The position numbers were made by a program, and so were the translations under genes. Shown here piece by piece: positions 1 through 9,145 of a stretch of 64,000 bases of DNA; positions within the stretch are counted from its first letter, which is position 1, and each line of letters starts with the position of its first letter. The stretch spans positions 4,526,001-4,590,000 of the forward strand of contig CP148074.1 in assembly GCA_037482215.1 (NCBI GenBank). Reading direction: 5' to 3'. The notes beneath the pieces were generated by a model. That model saw nothing but the letters and a program-made list of their open reading frames with translations. It was not told the origin of the DNA and made no database searches. The stretch is from Pseudomonas mendocina (GTDB taxonomy: Bacteria > Pseudomonadota > Gammaproteobacteria > Pseudomonadales > Pseudomonadaceae).

Positions 1-2
1 TG

Positions 3-1226
3 GCAAGCCTGACCGCTGCCAACTCACCGCTGCTGCAACTGCTGGTGGAAGTCCGCGACAACACCCGCTTCAAAGGCCTTGCCGAAGCCGCTGACGAAGC
101 CGGTGCAGCCGCTGCCGCATTGGGCGAAGCCAAAGGTAAAGTCGGTAAAGCCGCTAAGCTGGCGGCTGCCGCTGCGGAAAAGGCTCAGGAGAAACTGGTC
201 AAGCTGCCGGACACCGCCCGCAAATCGCTGGAGCGTCGTTTCGAACAACTGCATCGCCTGTTGGATGACAACAGTGGCGCAGGCCCGGAACTGGCCGCCA
301 GCTTGCAGGCACTGGATGCCTTGCAGATGCAACTGACCGGACTGGCCAACGCCAGCGCCCCGGATCAAGCCGCCTTTGAACTGGCCAAGTCCCGTATGGG
401 CGGACAGCGTGACGCCATCAACCAAGTCCGTGCCAGCGCCGCACGCCTGCCACAACCCATCAATGGCTGGCTGACGCTGCTGGCGGAAGACACCTGGGCA
501 CTGGTGCTCAACGATGCCTATCAGTATCTGGATCAGCGCTACCGCAGCGAGCTGTACAGCGCTTACACCAGTTCCCTGAAAGAGCGTTATCCGTTCAACG
601 CCCACAGCGCCAGCGATGTCGCCGTGGCTGACTTCCGCGAGTTCTTCAAGGCTCAGGGCATTGCCGAGCGCTTCTTCGACAACTACCTCAAGCCGTTCGT
701 CAGAGGCAGTGCCGGGCAGTATCAAATGCGCCGTGTCGATGGCCGCACCCTGCCGCTGTCCCGCGAGTTCCTGCTGCAGATGAGCAACACACAGACCATC
801 CGCCGCATGTTCTTTGCCGAAGACCCGAACGAGCCGAAAGTGCTGTTTAAGCTGGAACCCTACTCTCTGGACTCCAACTTGAGCCGTGCTGACTTCACCT
901 TTGGTGATCAGACTCTGGAATACCGTCACGGGCCAATCGTGCAAACGGCGTTTAGCTGGCCAGCCAGCGCCAACGAAGGCCGGACAACACTGGTGGTCGA
1001 GGAAATCGCCGGGCGTAAGGTCGGCCTTGAGAAAAACACCGGGCCGTGGTCGCTGTTCCGCCTGATCGACCTGATGCAGGTGGACTACCACAGTGGCCGT
1101 GACGTGCTGATGATCAAGGCTGATCTCGGCGGCCTGCGCGCCAACTACTTGCTGCACAGCCAGCGCACGCCGAACCCGTTCGACCTCGGCTTGCTGCGTA
1201 GCTTCAAACTGCCGGCGGCGTTGTAA
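3..1226 (+). CDS. tssM: Type VI secretion inner-membrane protein TssM (IcmF), C-terminal part
   Basis: The reading frame is open from the left edge of the window, so this is the C-terminal ~407 residues of a protein that is normally about 1100-1200 residues. TssM spans the inner membrane and, with TssL and TssJ, anchors the T6SS sheath to the envelope; the part seen here is the periplasmic C-terminal region. The visible start carries the SLTAANSPLLQLL stretch typical of IcmF proteins, followed by an Ala/Lys-rich helix and the conserved RMFF and FSWPA segments. A GTG at 45 is only an internal codon. The stop overlaps the ATG of the next gene (TAATG), indicating translational coupling. The order tssM-phosphatase-kinase matches the H2-T6SS (HSI-II) cluster of P. 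aeruginosa; that assignment is inference from gene order. Confidence 0.9.
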   Translation, partial: ASLTAANSPLLQLLVEVRDNTRFKGLAEAADEAGAAAAALGEAKGKVGKAAKLAAAAAEKAQEKLVKLPDTARKSLERRFEQLHRLLDDNSGAGPELAASLQALDALQMQLTGLANASAPDQAAFELAKSRMGGQRDAINQVRASAARLPQPINGWLTLLAEDTWALVLNDAYQYLDQRYRSELYSAYTSSLKERYPFNAHSASDVAVADFREFFKAQGIAERFFDNYLKPFVRGSAGQYQMRRVDGRTLPLSREFLLQMSNTQTIRRMFFAEDPNEPKVLFKLEPYSLDSNLSRADFTFGDQTLEYRHGPIVQTAFSWPASANEGRTTLVVEEIAGRKVGLEKNTGPWSLFRLIDLMQVDYHSGRDVLMIKADLGGLRANYLLHSQRTPNPFDLGLLRSFKLPAAL

Positions 1227-1954
1227 TGACGGCAGTTGCTACACGCTGGCGCAGTGCCGCACGCAGCGACACGGGCAAGGTGCGCAAACGCAACGAAGAC
1301 TCCGTTCTGGACTTACCAGAACGGGGCCTGTGGGTGGTTGCCGATGGAATGGGCGGCCACCAAAACGGCGCCCTTGCCAGCCGCCTGATTGTTGAAACCC
1401 TGGCAGAACCCAGCGACGGCAATTTGCAGGAGCGCTTGGATGAACTGCGACGGCGTCTGCATGAACTCAACCGCCTGTTCGATCAGGAACTCACCGTAAC
1501 CGCCGAGAACCCTGACCCGGTAATCGGCAGCACGGTGGTTGCCCTGCTCATTGACGACAACCGCGCCGTCTGCGTCTGGGCGGGTGACAGCCGCTGCTAC
1601 CTGTGGCGCAACAGCCGCCTGTATCAGCTCACCCGGGACCACACCCTGCTGCAACAACTGATCGACGAGCAAAAGGTCTCTCCTCAAGAAGCCGCCCGGC
1701 ATCCTTCAGCCCATGCTCTAACCCGCGCCATCGGTGCCGGAGAAGAGCTGAAGCTGGAGCTACTGGAACTGGATGTCCTGCCCGGCGATGCCTTCATGCT
1801 CTGCAGCGATGGCTTATGGGCTGGTGTTTCAGCAGACGAACTGAGTGCCGCACTGAACCTGCCCTCGCCGCAGCTGACCTTGCGCCGCCTGTTTGATCAG
1901 GTGTTGGACGGACCGGCGCGGGACAACTTAAGCGCCGTTGTTATTCGCCAATGA
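1226..1954 (+). CDS. stp1: PP2C-type serine/threonine phosphatase of the T6SS (Stp1/PppA-like)
   Basis: A 242-residue PPM/PP2C phosphatase. The metal-binding motifs are intact: SDTGKVRKRNEDS near residues 14-26, VADGMGG at 38-44, GSTVVALL, a central WAGDSRCYLW block, LCSDGLW and a terminal DNLSAVVI. In the H1-T6SS the equivalent enzyme (PppA) removes phosphate added by the partner kinase and switches the apparatus off. The genes here resemble stp1/stk1 of the H2 cluster. The start codon overlaps the tssM stop and the kinase gene starts 10 bp downstream, so the three genes very likely form one operon. The protein should be cytoplasmic, with no signal peptide or membrane segment. Confidence 0.9.
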   Translation: MTAVATRWRSAARSDTGKVRKRNEDSVLDLPERGLWVVADGMGGHQNGALASRLIVETLAEPSDGNLQERLDELRRRLHELNRLFDQELTVTAENPDPVIGSTVVALLIDDNRAVCVWAGDSRCYLWRNSRLYQLTRDHTLLQQLIDEQKVSPQEAARHPSAHALTRAIGAGEELKLELLELDVLPGDAFMLCSDGLWAGVSADELSAALNLPSPQLTLRRLFDQVLDGPARDNLSAVVIRQ

Positions 1955-1964
1955 GGATTCAAGG

Positions 1965-2972
1965 ATGAACGAGCCTCTGTTCGAATCAACATCGCCCGAG
2001 GAGCCAGCCGCCAGTGACCTCACCTACTTCGCACTGGCCCAAACGGCAGCCAAATCAGCAGGGCAAGCAGAAGCCCAAAAGGCGGAAGTAACCTTAGCGG
2101 ATCTGCCCGAAGTACTCAGCGGTCGCTACAAGATCGAGCGTTTACTGGGTGTTGGCGGTATGGGTGCGGTCTACCGTGCACGAGACTTACTGCGGGAACA
2201 GTTTGGCGACCCCGAACCCTATGTCGCGCTGAAAACCCTCAACGACGACTTCGCCGAATACCCCGACGCCAACGCCCTGCTCTACAGCGAATATGCACTT
2301 ACCGCACGCCTGCGCCACCCTAACGTGGTGCGACTGTTCGGCTTCGATGTGGACATTAATAGCCAGCGCGCCTACCTCACGCTGGAGTTACTCAAGGGAC
2401 TGACGCTGGATCAGTTGCTCAGCACCAACCCCGATGGCATAGCCTGGAGCGACGCGCAAGAAATCGCTTGCGCCCTGCTCGATGCCCTTAACTATTCACA
2501 TAGTTTGGGTGTGCTGCACGGCGATATAAAACCCAGCAACGCCATACTCGCCGACGACGGGCTGCGCCTGTTTGACTACGGTCTCGGCCAGCCGCTGGAA
2601 GGCATCTTGCCCGGCCTGCCACGCCTGTGTCGCAAACGCTTTTCGGCTTGGACGCCCCGCTATGCCGCATTGGAGTTGTTGGAAGGTGCCCCCATCAGCC
2701 CATCAACCGATGTTTACGCGATTGCCTGCGTTATTTACGAGCTAACCAGTGGCAAGCATCCCTTCCGTCGCTTAAGCGCCAAGCAGGCGAAAATCACAGA
2801 GCTAGATCAACGACTGCACTGCCCCCAACACTTACCTTCACACTGTTGGCCTGCGCTGCGAACGGCGCTGGCTTTTGAAGAAGCTCAACGCACGATCACC
2901 TGTGCCGAGTTGCTGCAAGCATTCCGCCAGCCTGCGCCGACGCGCTGGGAGCGCTGGTTCGGGCGTCGCTAA
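1965..2972 (+). CDS. stk1: Serine/threonine protein kinase of the T6SS (Stk1-like)
   Basis: A 335-residue Hanks-type kinase domain without a transmembrane or sensor domain, close to the length of P. aeruginosa Stk1. The ATG at 1965 follows a GGATTCAAGG ribosome-binding region and is preferred to an upstream in-frame TTG at 1938. Visible motifs: glycine loop GVGGMGAVY at 62-70, ATP lysine K90, catalytic loop HGDIKPSN at 185-192 (HGD rather than HRD) and the metal motif DYG at 204-206 (rather than DFG), then a DVYAIA motif. HGD and DYG keep the catalytic aspartates but make this a non-RD kinase, so it probably does not need activation-loop phosphorylation. It pairs with the upstream phosphatase in T6SS post-translational control. 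Confidence 0.88.
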   Translation: MNEPLFESTSPEEPAASDLTYFALAQTAAKSAGQAEAQKAEVTLADLPEVLSGRYKIERLLGVGGMGAVYRARDLLREQFGDPEPYVALKTLNDDFAEYPDANALLYSEYALTARLRHPNVVRLFGFDVDINSQRAYLTLELLKGLTLDQLLSTNPDGIAWSDAQEIACALLDALNYSHSLGVLHGDIKPSNAILADDGLRLFDYGLGQPLEGILPGLPRLCRKRFSAWTPRYAALELLEGAPISPSTDVYAIACVIYELTSGKHPFRRLSAKQAKITELDQRLHCPQHLPSHCWPALRTALAFEEAQRTITCAELLQAFRQPAPTRWERWFGRR

Positions 2973-3012
2973 ATGCGGCCTTTAAGGACGATGGATCAAT
3001 AAGGATATCGCT

Positions 3013-5057
3013 ATGTTCAATCCAGCCAACGAAACCCATTTCAGCCTGCATATCCCCGGCCTCAAGCACGATCTGCAAGTGCTCGCCTTTGAAGGCCGAG
3101 AAGCCATCAGCCAGCCTTATCGCATTGAAGTTGAGGCGGTCAGCGAAAACCCCAATATCGACCTCGCCGAGCTGCTGCACCAGCCGGTTTTTCTCGGTTT
3201 TACCCCAGAGGGGCTGGGCATTCACGGCCTGATCTATCAGGCCTCCATGGGCGAGTCCGGCAAGCGCCTGCACCGCTATGGTTTGAGCATCGTGCCGCAA
3301 CTGTCCTACCTTGGCCTGCGCACCAATCAGCGAATTTTCCAGCACCTGACTGTGCCGCAAATCGTGGCTCAGGTACTGGAAGAGCACGGCATTCTGGCGG
3401 GTGCTTACCAGTTCGCCTTGGGCCCAACCGTTTATCCCGAACGCGACTACTGCGTGCAGTACGACGAAACCGACCTGCACTTTATTCAGCGCCTGTGTGA
3501 AGAAGAAGGTATTCACTACCATTTCCAGCACAGCAAAGACGGCCACGTACTGATCTTCGGCGACGACCAGAGCACCTTCAGCTCATTTGGCCGGTCCACG
3601 GCCTACCAGCAAGACACGGCTTGGTGGCGGATGAAGGCGTGGTCAAAAACTTCAGCGTACGAGTGGAAACCCGCACCAGCCGGGTCAGCCGCCGGGACTA
3701 CGACTTTGAAAAGCCCAGCGTGCTGATGCATGCCGACTACAAAGGCGATCAACCCAATAGTGACCAGCAGCAACCCGATCTGGAAGACTACGATTACCCC
3801 GGCCGCTTCACCGAGCGGGATCGCGGTAAGCACCTGAGCAAGCGCAACCTTGAGCGTCATCGCAGCGACTACCGCCTTGCCGAAGGGCGCAGCGACCAGC
3901 CGATGCTGCTCAGCGGGCACTTCCTCGAACTCAGCGAACACCCGCGCGCCGACTACAACGACCTGTGGCTAATGCACCAAGTCCTGCACGAAGGCAAACA
4001 GCCGCAAGTGCTGGAAGAGTCGGTCACCAGTCATACCGATGTGAAAGACGGCTTTCAGCAGGGATACCGCAATCGCTTTACCGCCACACCGTGGGACGTG
4101 CCGTTCCGCCCACCGCTAAAGCATTCGAAACCGCGCATGCTCGGCAGCCAGACTGCTGTCGTCACCGGCCCAAAAGGCGAAGAAATTCACTGCGATAAAT
4201 ACGGCCGCATCAAAGTGCAATTCCACTGGGACCGCGAAGGCCAGGCCGACGATAAAACCAGCTGCTGGCTGCGCGTCGCTTCCAACTGGGCAGGCGATCG
4301 CTATGGCGGCGTAGCGATTCCGCGTATCGGCATGGAAGTGCTGGTGACCTTCCTCGAAAGCGACCCGGACCAACCGCTGGTGACCGGCTGCCTGTTCCAC
4401 GCCAAACACATGCCGCCCTACGAGCTGCCTGCAAACAAAACCCGCAGCACCTTCAAAACCCTCAGCACACCGGGCGGTGGCGGTTACAACGAATTCCGTA
4501 TTGAAGACAAAAAGGGCGCGGAGCAAATCTACCTGCACGCCCAACGCGACTGGGACGAAAACGTCGAGAACGACCAGAAAATCCGCGTCAGTAACGAACG
4601 CCATGATCTGGTCGAAGCCAACAGTTTCACCGAGCTAAAAGCGGAAGAACACCTCACCGTCCGCGCCGACCGCAAAGTCGAAGTCAAACCCGACGACCAC
4701 CTCACCGTTGGCATCAGCCAACACATCAAACTCGGCACCGCCCAGCTGACCAAAGCCGGCCGCGAAATCCACCTCAAAGCCGGGCAAAAAATGGTCATCG
4801 AAGCCGGCACTGAACTGACCATCGCCGCAGGCGGCAGCTTTATCAAACTCGACCCCGGCGGCATCACCATGAGTGGCCCGATTGTGAAGGTGAATGCGGG
4901 AGGCTCGCCGGGCAAAGGCTCCGGCATCGGCATCAAACCGCCAGTGCTACCGGGTATGGCGGACAGTGATAAGGCAGGGAGTTTGTTGGACCAGGCTCAA
5001 GCTGCACCACTAGAAGCCAAGAGCCGAGCGCCACGCGCCTTAAATTTCTCGGGTTAA
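3013..5057 (+). pseudogene. vgrG: T6SS spike protein VgrG, interrupted by a one-base frameshift
   Basis: Two overlapping frames together make a full-length VgrG of about 681 residues. The first runs from the ATG at 3013 and holds the N-terminal gp27-like domain up to about codon 202. Homology then continues in the next frame from 3621 (LVADEGVVKNF) to 5057, with the gp5-like OB domain, an acidic mid region and the C-terminal DUF2345 needle region ending in GGSFIKLDPGGITMSGP. The junction is at CACGGCTTGG (3615-3624); restoring one G, giving ACGGGC, rebuilds the expected QQDTGLVADEG. Left as it is, the first frame ends at 3726 after about 35 unrelated residues. This is either a real lesion, which would disable this spike, or a sequencing error in a short G run. 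The gene sits directly upstream of two putative effectors it would be expected to carry. Confidence 0.88.
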
Positions 5058-5111
5058 CAAGAACCTTACGCGAGCCGTCAGACGCCCTCTTGACAGGATT
5101 AGGATTATCCA

Positions 5112-7541
5112 ATGGCTAACAACACCCCAATTAACTGGGCATATCCGTTTAAGCTCAAAAACGCCAGTAACAACCCTCTCGAATACCTGAACCAGATGGC
5201 CAAGGCCAACGCTGGCTTTTATCCCATAGGCAACAATGGAATTTGGCACGGTGGCGTACATTTTGACGAAGGCACTGCCGCCGCATTCGATCAGTCCAGT
5301 ATTGCCTGTATTGCTGATGGGGAAGTGATTGCCTATCGGGTCGACGAAAACTACCCGGTTACTGAATACCCCAAGACGCCGCAACTCTTAAAAGCGCCCT
5401 TCTCAAGCAGCTTTGTACTGGTTAAACACACACTCCAGCCACCACAGCCTCAACCTGCTGCCGAAAATACTAATGCGGCCCCCGCCAAACCCGCCCCAAG
5501 CATCACCCTTTACAGCTTGTATATGCACCTCAAATGCTGGAACGAATATGAGCTGGATGAAAAGTTAGAACGCCCAGCTTTCTGGGAGGCCTCTTCTTAC
5601 ACAGTAAATACACAAAAAGATCCACTTACCGTACGAGCGGCCCCTCAAGAGAACGCACAGTCACTAGGTAAGATCAGCAGGGGCACCAAAGTACGTGCAT
5701 CTGGAGCTGGGGCGTACCTCAAGCTAGAAGAAATTATCAGTGGCAATACTGAGCCTGCGTTGAAAGCAGGTGGTCAAGAAAGCGTACTGGGATTCATTGG
5801 TTCGGCTTTATTAAAAGCCGAAAGCAAACCCAAAGCTTTAAAGTCAGTGGTCGTGTTAGATACTCCCATACCCATTAAGGCCGGAGCCCTCATCGGTCAT
5901 TTGGGCACGTATCAAAACCATAACGGCAGCGCACAACCATTACTGCATCTGGAAATCTTCAGTTGTGACGATGTGCCAGGCTTTATTAGCCAGAGCCGTG
6001 CATGGGCCAGCCAGTTTCCAGTCAAGGACAAAACCCTTCTAAAAGTACACAAGGGTGCCAGCCGACTGATTAAACACCGCCCAGATATCAGCGCTACCAA
6101 CCCACCCAAACTGACAGACGATAGCCAGCCTGTAGGCGTTGACCTGATTATTCCCCAGGCTTATCTGGATAGTTTGCCAGCAACCCACAAACTCACAGTC
6201 AAAACGCCAGCCAGTGCAAGCCTTCCAGAACAAACCACCCACTGGTGGCACCTTGAAAACCTGCTCGCTGATGCCCAAGGAAATCCCATCAGTGGCTGGC
6301 TGGCCGAACAAGAGCTAATCACCACCCGCCACAGTCCATGGGAATGGGAAGGGTTTCAATTCATAGAGGACACTGGCACTCCACTGGAGAAGCTTGCCTA
6401 TAACCTCAATGCCCGTGGTCAACTCACTGCGGACGAGCAACATAACTATCGCGCTCAAATCAACAAAACCGACGGTGGACCCATTGTCGCCACAGCCCGC
6501 CTCTATGAGATTGTTGATAGCAACAAAGACGGCGTACTCACCAGCGACGAAATACGTACCGCCCTCAGCAAGCCTTGGCATGCCCAAGTGCTCGGTCAGC
6601 TAATTGTTAAATACGAAAGCGAGTGGTTCTGGAGTGCAGAGAAATGGAACGAACTGGACCCATTACTAGCCTTGGAGGGTGCAGTTTGGGAGAAAGAAAA
6701 ACAGCGTATTCAAGAGCTAAGTTGGTGGAATGAATTAACTGAAGAGTTTGGGGCAAATGGGGCTGCGTGGCATTTCCATCCTACAACCCCTGCCTTCTTA
6801 CCAAACTCAAAAACAATTTCCGAATGCAAAATATGTGGTAGAGACATCTCTATCACACATGAGTTAATGGACAGAATCAAAACCAGTAAGACGAGCGAAG
6901 AATTCGTGAACGGCTTTATTGAAAGCATGAACAATCTATCCACTAGATACGGGATAGATAGCTGTAGCCAACTGAAACATCTGCTAGCACAGGCGAAACA
7001 CGAAACACAGGGTTTTTCAAAGTTTAGAGAATCGCTTTACTACTCAAGCTACACAGCAAAATCACTATATGCCATGGCTCCAACAGCCATCAATAATGGA
7101 TTTGTTCGAAAAGGAATAAAATTCAACTCTGAGCAAGAAAAAATGAAATACATCGAGGACCATCTACTAAAAAATGATGCAGGCTACGGAAACCATTGCT
7201 TTGGTTCAAATGAATATCCTGAAAACGACTATCGCGGTAGAGGCCTACTTCACCTTACACACTTCGGAAACTATGACGACTGCGCAAAAGAAATTGGAAA
7301 GCCAATATCTGAGAACCCAACACTAGTCGAAAAATATATACCTATAATTGTTGAAACAGGGCTTTGGTTCTGGAAGAAGAACAACTTAAAACCATTAGCA
7401 GAAAATACTCAAAAAAGCAGCGATGAAAATGTAAAGCTAATCACCAAGATAATTAATGGCGGATACAAAGGACTGGCCGAACGAACCCAATACAAAAGAG
7501 AGATAGACATCATATTTGAGGAGTTATATAAAAAATGCTGA
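5112..7541 (+). CDS. Putative VgrG-linked T6SS effector: M23-like fold with nested SH3, EF-hand and GH19-like domains
   Basis: An 809-residue protein encoded 54 bp after vgrG, with no signal peptide. Residues 44-140 and 250-285 resemble the two halves of an M23 (LytM) metallopeptidase: WHGGVHFD at 45-52, ADGEVIAYR, SLYMHL at 135-140, then KAGALIGHLG at 256-265 and LLHLEIF at 277-283. An SH3-like domain (about 165-235) sits between the halves. The usual HxH reads LxH, and the HxGxD ligand motif reads HGGVH. A canonical EF-hand loop lies at 469-480 (DSNKDGVLTSDE). The C-terminus (about 596-809) looks like a GH19 lysozyme/chitinase: HET at 630-632, DYRGRGLLHLTHFGNY at 706-721 and NGG at 782-784. 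The last third is visibly more AT-rich than the rest. Inference: a cell-wall hydrolase toxin delivered by the T6SS; the family is known, its activity here is not. Confidence 0.78.
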   Translation: MANNTPINWAYPFKLKNASNNPLEYLNQMAKANAGFYPIGNNGIWHGGVHFDEGTAAAFDQSSIACIADGEVIAYRVDENYPVTEYPKTPQLLKAPFSSSFVLVKHTLQPPQPQPAAENTNAAPAKPAPSITLYSLYMHLKCWNEYELDEKLERPAFWEASSYTVNTQKDPLTVRAAPQENAQSLGKISRGTKVRASGAGAYLKLEEIISGNTEPALKAGGQESVLGFIGSALLKAESKPKALKSVVVLDTPIPIKAGALIGHLGTYQNHNGSAQPLLHLEIFSCDDVPGFISQSRAWASQFPVKDKTLLKVHKGASRLIKHRPDISATNPPKLTDDSQPVGVDLIIPQAYLDSLPATHKLTVKTPASASLPEQTTHWWHLENLLADAQGNPISGWLAEQELITTRHSPWEWEGFQFIEDTGTPLEKLAYNLNARGQLTADEQHNYRAQINKTDGGPIVATARLYEIVDSNKDGVLTSDEIRTALSKPWHAQVLGQLIVKYESEWFWSAEKWNELDPLLALEGAVWEKEKQRIQELSWWNELTEEFGANGAAWHFHPTTPAFLPNSKTISECKICGRDISITHELMDRIKTSKTSEEFVNGFIESMNNLSTRYGIDSCSQLKHLLAQAKHETQGFSKFRESLYYSSYTAKSLYAMAPTAINNGFVRKGIKFNSEQEKMKYIEDHLLKNDAGYGNHCFGSNEYPENDYRGRGLLHLTHFGNYDDCAKEIGKPISENPTLVEKYIPIIVETGLWFWKKNNLKPLAENTQKSSDENVKLITKIINGGYKGLAERTQYKREIDIIFEELYKKC

Positions 7542-8377
7542 ACATAAAGAAAAACCTTGCAACTGCGACATTTAGCTTAATACTTTTATTCTCATCACAA
7601 TTGTTCGCCAATACAAACTGCAAGACCGACAACATTGCCAGCGCGCATCCTCCCTTAGAAACTAATAGCAACATACAAATTGAATTCAACATTTCAGATA
7701 TTCCTGAGGAGGGAAGCACTGATGCATATCCAATCTCGGTATCTGCAAGAAATTGCCTTACTAATGAGTCAAGGAAAATATCGACCTTACCGTATCTTGG
7801 CGACCCCGGAAAAATAGAGAGCGCATTTATACTGAATGAAAAAAAATATAACAAGAAAAGACTTTATATAATTCAGAGCACCGCAATCACATCTGATACC
7901 GGAATCTCATACAATTCAGACTTCTTCACTGTAAGTGTATTTGATGAAAAAACAGAAATGGAGTACTCGCTCAACAAAAAGCTGAGTGATTTCTTCGGCT
8001 CTGGCGGAGACGTGGCAACACAAGAAGATAGCGACTTTATAGACTACTCTTACCCTTACAAAACCAAGAGAGCCATTGAGGAGACACTAATGTCGAGAGG
8101 TTTCAAAAATTGGTCACTAAACAAACCCAGTAAAGCAAAGGTCATAGACAAAGTGTTCATATATGAATACCCAAGCATTGCAGACAAAACACCTAAATAC
8201 CTAATCCAGAATGACATAATTGTAGTCAACGACCAAGCTTCTGGCTGGTTAAAGATCTCATATAAAACTGCCAGAAGCGGAATCATCGAAGGTTGGATTC
8301 CCTGCAGTAAAACAGAAATTTGTGAGAGCAATCAAAACACCTCTAAAACACATCAAAAAACAGCGTCCCATAAATAA
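7535..8377 (+). CDS. Exported protein, candidate immunity protein of the upstream effector
   Basis: A 280-residue protein whose ATG overlaps the end of the effector gene by 7 bp, so the two are translationally coupled. Residues 1-25 form a clear Sec signal peptide (FSLILLFSSQLFA before the cleavage site), placing the mature protein in the periplasm, which is where an antidote to a peptidoglycan hydrolase must act. The C-terminal region (about 205-265, containing GWLKIS and GWIPC) has the look of a bacterial SH3 domain. Base composition is markedly AT-rich, like the effector tail. No family could be named. The immunity role is inferred only from position, export and coupling; an inhibitor that copies the effector's SH3 ligand is one possible mechanism. 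Confidence 0.6.
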   Translation: MLNIKKNLATATFSLILLFSSQLFANTNCKTDNIASAHPPLETNSNIQIEFNISDIPEEGSTDAYPISVSARNCLTNESRKISTLPYLGDPGKIESAFILNEKKYNKKRLYIIQSTAITSDTGISYNSDFFTVSVFDEKTEMEYSLNKKLSDFFGSGGDVATQEDSDFIDYSYPYKTKRAIEETLMSRGFKNWSLNKPSKAKVIDKVFIYEYPSIADKTPKYLIQNDIIVVNDQASGWLKISYKTARSGIIEGWIPCSKTEICESNQNTSKTHQKTASHK

Positions 8378-8502
8378 CAAACTCACAACAATAGACTACT
8401 AAAAAGTTAATTTCTTGTGGCAGATTAGCAATTCAAATCTCAATTATTAAATGGTCAGTTTTATACACCACATAAAAACCAACCTCACAAGACAATACCA
8501 GC

Positions 8503-9075
8503 ATGACAAAAGTCAAGAAGTTTATTTTGATTTTCGCGCTTTTTGCAGTCTTCTACTATGCTATAGGCACCACCTACTCCGCACCTACCCAGAAAACAGT
8601 TACTTTACAAACAGAAGATGCAGAGTTATCTCTAGAACAGCCAAGCCGCGGCGAGTTTAGTGAAGTTTTTCACACGAATAAAATGAAAAAGCAAAAGCTA
8701 TTTACGAGTGGCAACTCCCTATACAGCATTGATACCGAAACAGCACTATCTCCCCAAAATAAATATGCACAGCTAAATAAAATAACACTGGGGTCAACTA
8801 GTCAATCTACAGATGAAGAAGAATATGAGCGTGCAGACTGCGCGTTTATTGAAATGTCTACCGGCTGTATCGTGCGCATTGAAACCGGCTCATTTTGTGG
8901 GGGCGAATGGTCAGAAAAAGATGACTTATGGAAATTCTCAGGATATGAATCAAATATAGACATACTAAATGAATCTTCTTTATCAATTAGCGAAAAGTCA
9001 AATCTGCTTTTAGAATGGGATGGGGAAGATAATCTTTCGCGCTGCGGGCTTTTTAAAAACAAACACGGAAACTGA
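8503..9075 (+). CDS. Small membrane-anchored or exported protein of unknown function
   Basis: A 190-residue protein with a single hydrophobic segment at about residues 6-25 (FILIFALFAVFYYAIG), either an uncleaved anchor or a signal peptide. The rest is acidic and contains four cysteines in the C-terminal half (DCAFIEMSTGC, FCGGEW and RCGLF), so disulfides in the periplasm are plausible. It lies between the first effector/immunity pair and the second effector, 125 bp after the previous gene, and is AT-rich. No homologous family was recognised. It could be an additional immunity protein or an orphan left by a past effector exchange. The ATG at 8503 has no strong ribosome-binding site, and another frame overlaps upstream, so the start is uncertain. 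Confidence 0.5.
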   Translation: MTKVKKFILIFALFAVFYYAIGTTYSAPTQKTVTLQTEDAELSLEQPSRGEFSEVFHTNKMKKQKLFTSGNSLYSIDTETALSPQNKYAQLNKITLGSTSQSTDEEEYERADCAFIEMSTGCIVRIETGSFCGGEWSEKDDLWKFSGYESNIDILNESSLSISEKSNLLLEWDGEDNLSRCGLFKNKHGN

Positions 9076-9081
9076 TTTAAA

Positions 9082-9140
9082 AAAGGGAACAACTCTATTT
9101 TCAGCTCAACAAAAATCTAATAAATAGTTATGTTCCCTTT
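9082..9140. repeat. 10-bp inverted repeat in front of the second effector gene
   Basis: AAAGGGAACA at 9082-9091 is the exact reverse complement of TGTTCCCTTT at 9131-9140, with a 39-base AT-rich spacer. The right arm ends 5 bp before the effector ATG at 9146, where a ribosome-binding site should be. It could be a terminator of the preceding gene or a structure that controls translation of the effector. Confidence 0.6.
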
Positions 9141-9145
9141 CTTAT

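Noticed and set aside
24..1157. Long minus-strand open frame opposite tssM
   Set aside because: It is the shadow of a GC-rich coding strand; the plus strand has clear TssM similarity.
3615..3624. Programmed ribosomal frameshift in vgrG
   Set aside because: There is no slippery heptamer, no Shine-Dalgarno-like stimulator and no evident pseudoknot; the first frame runs on for 35 unrelated codons. Base loss is simpler.
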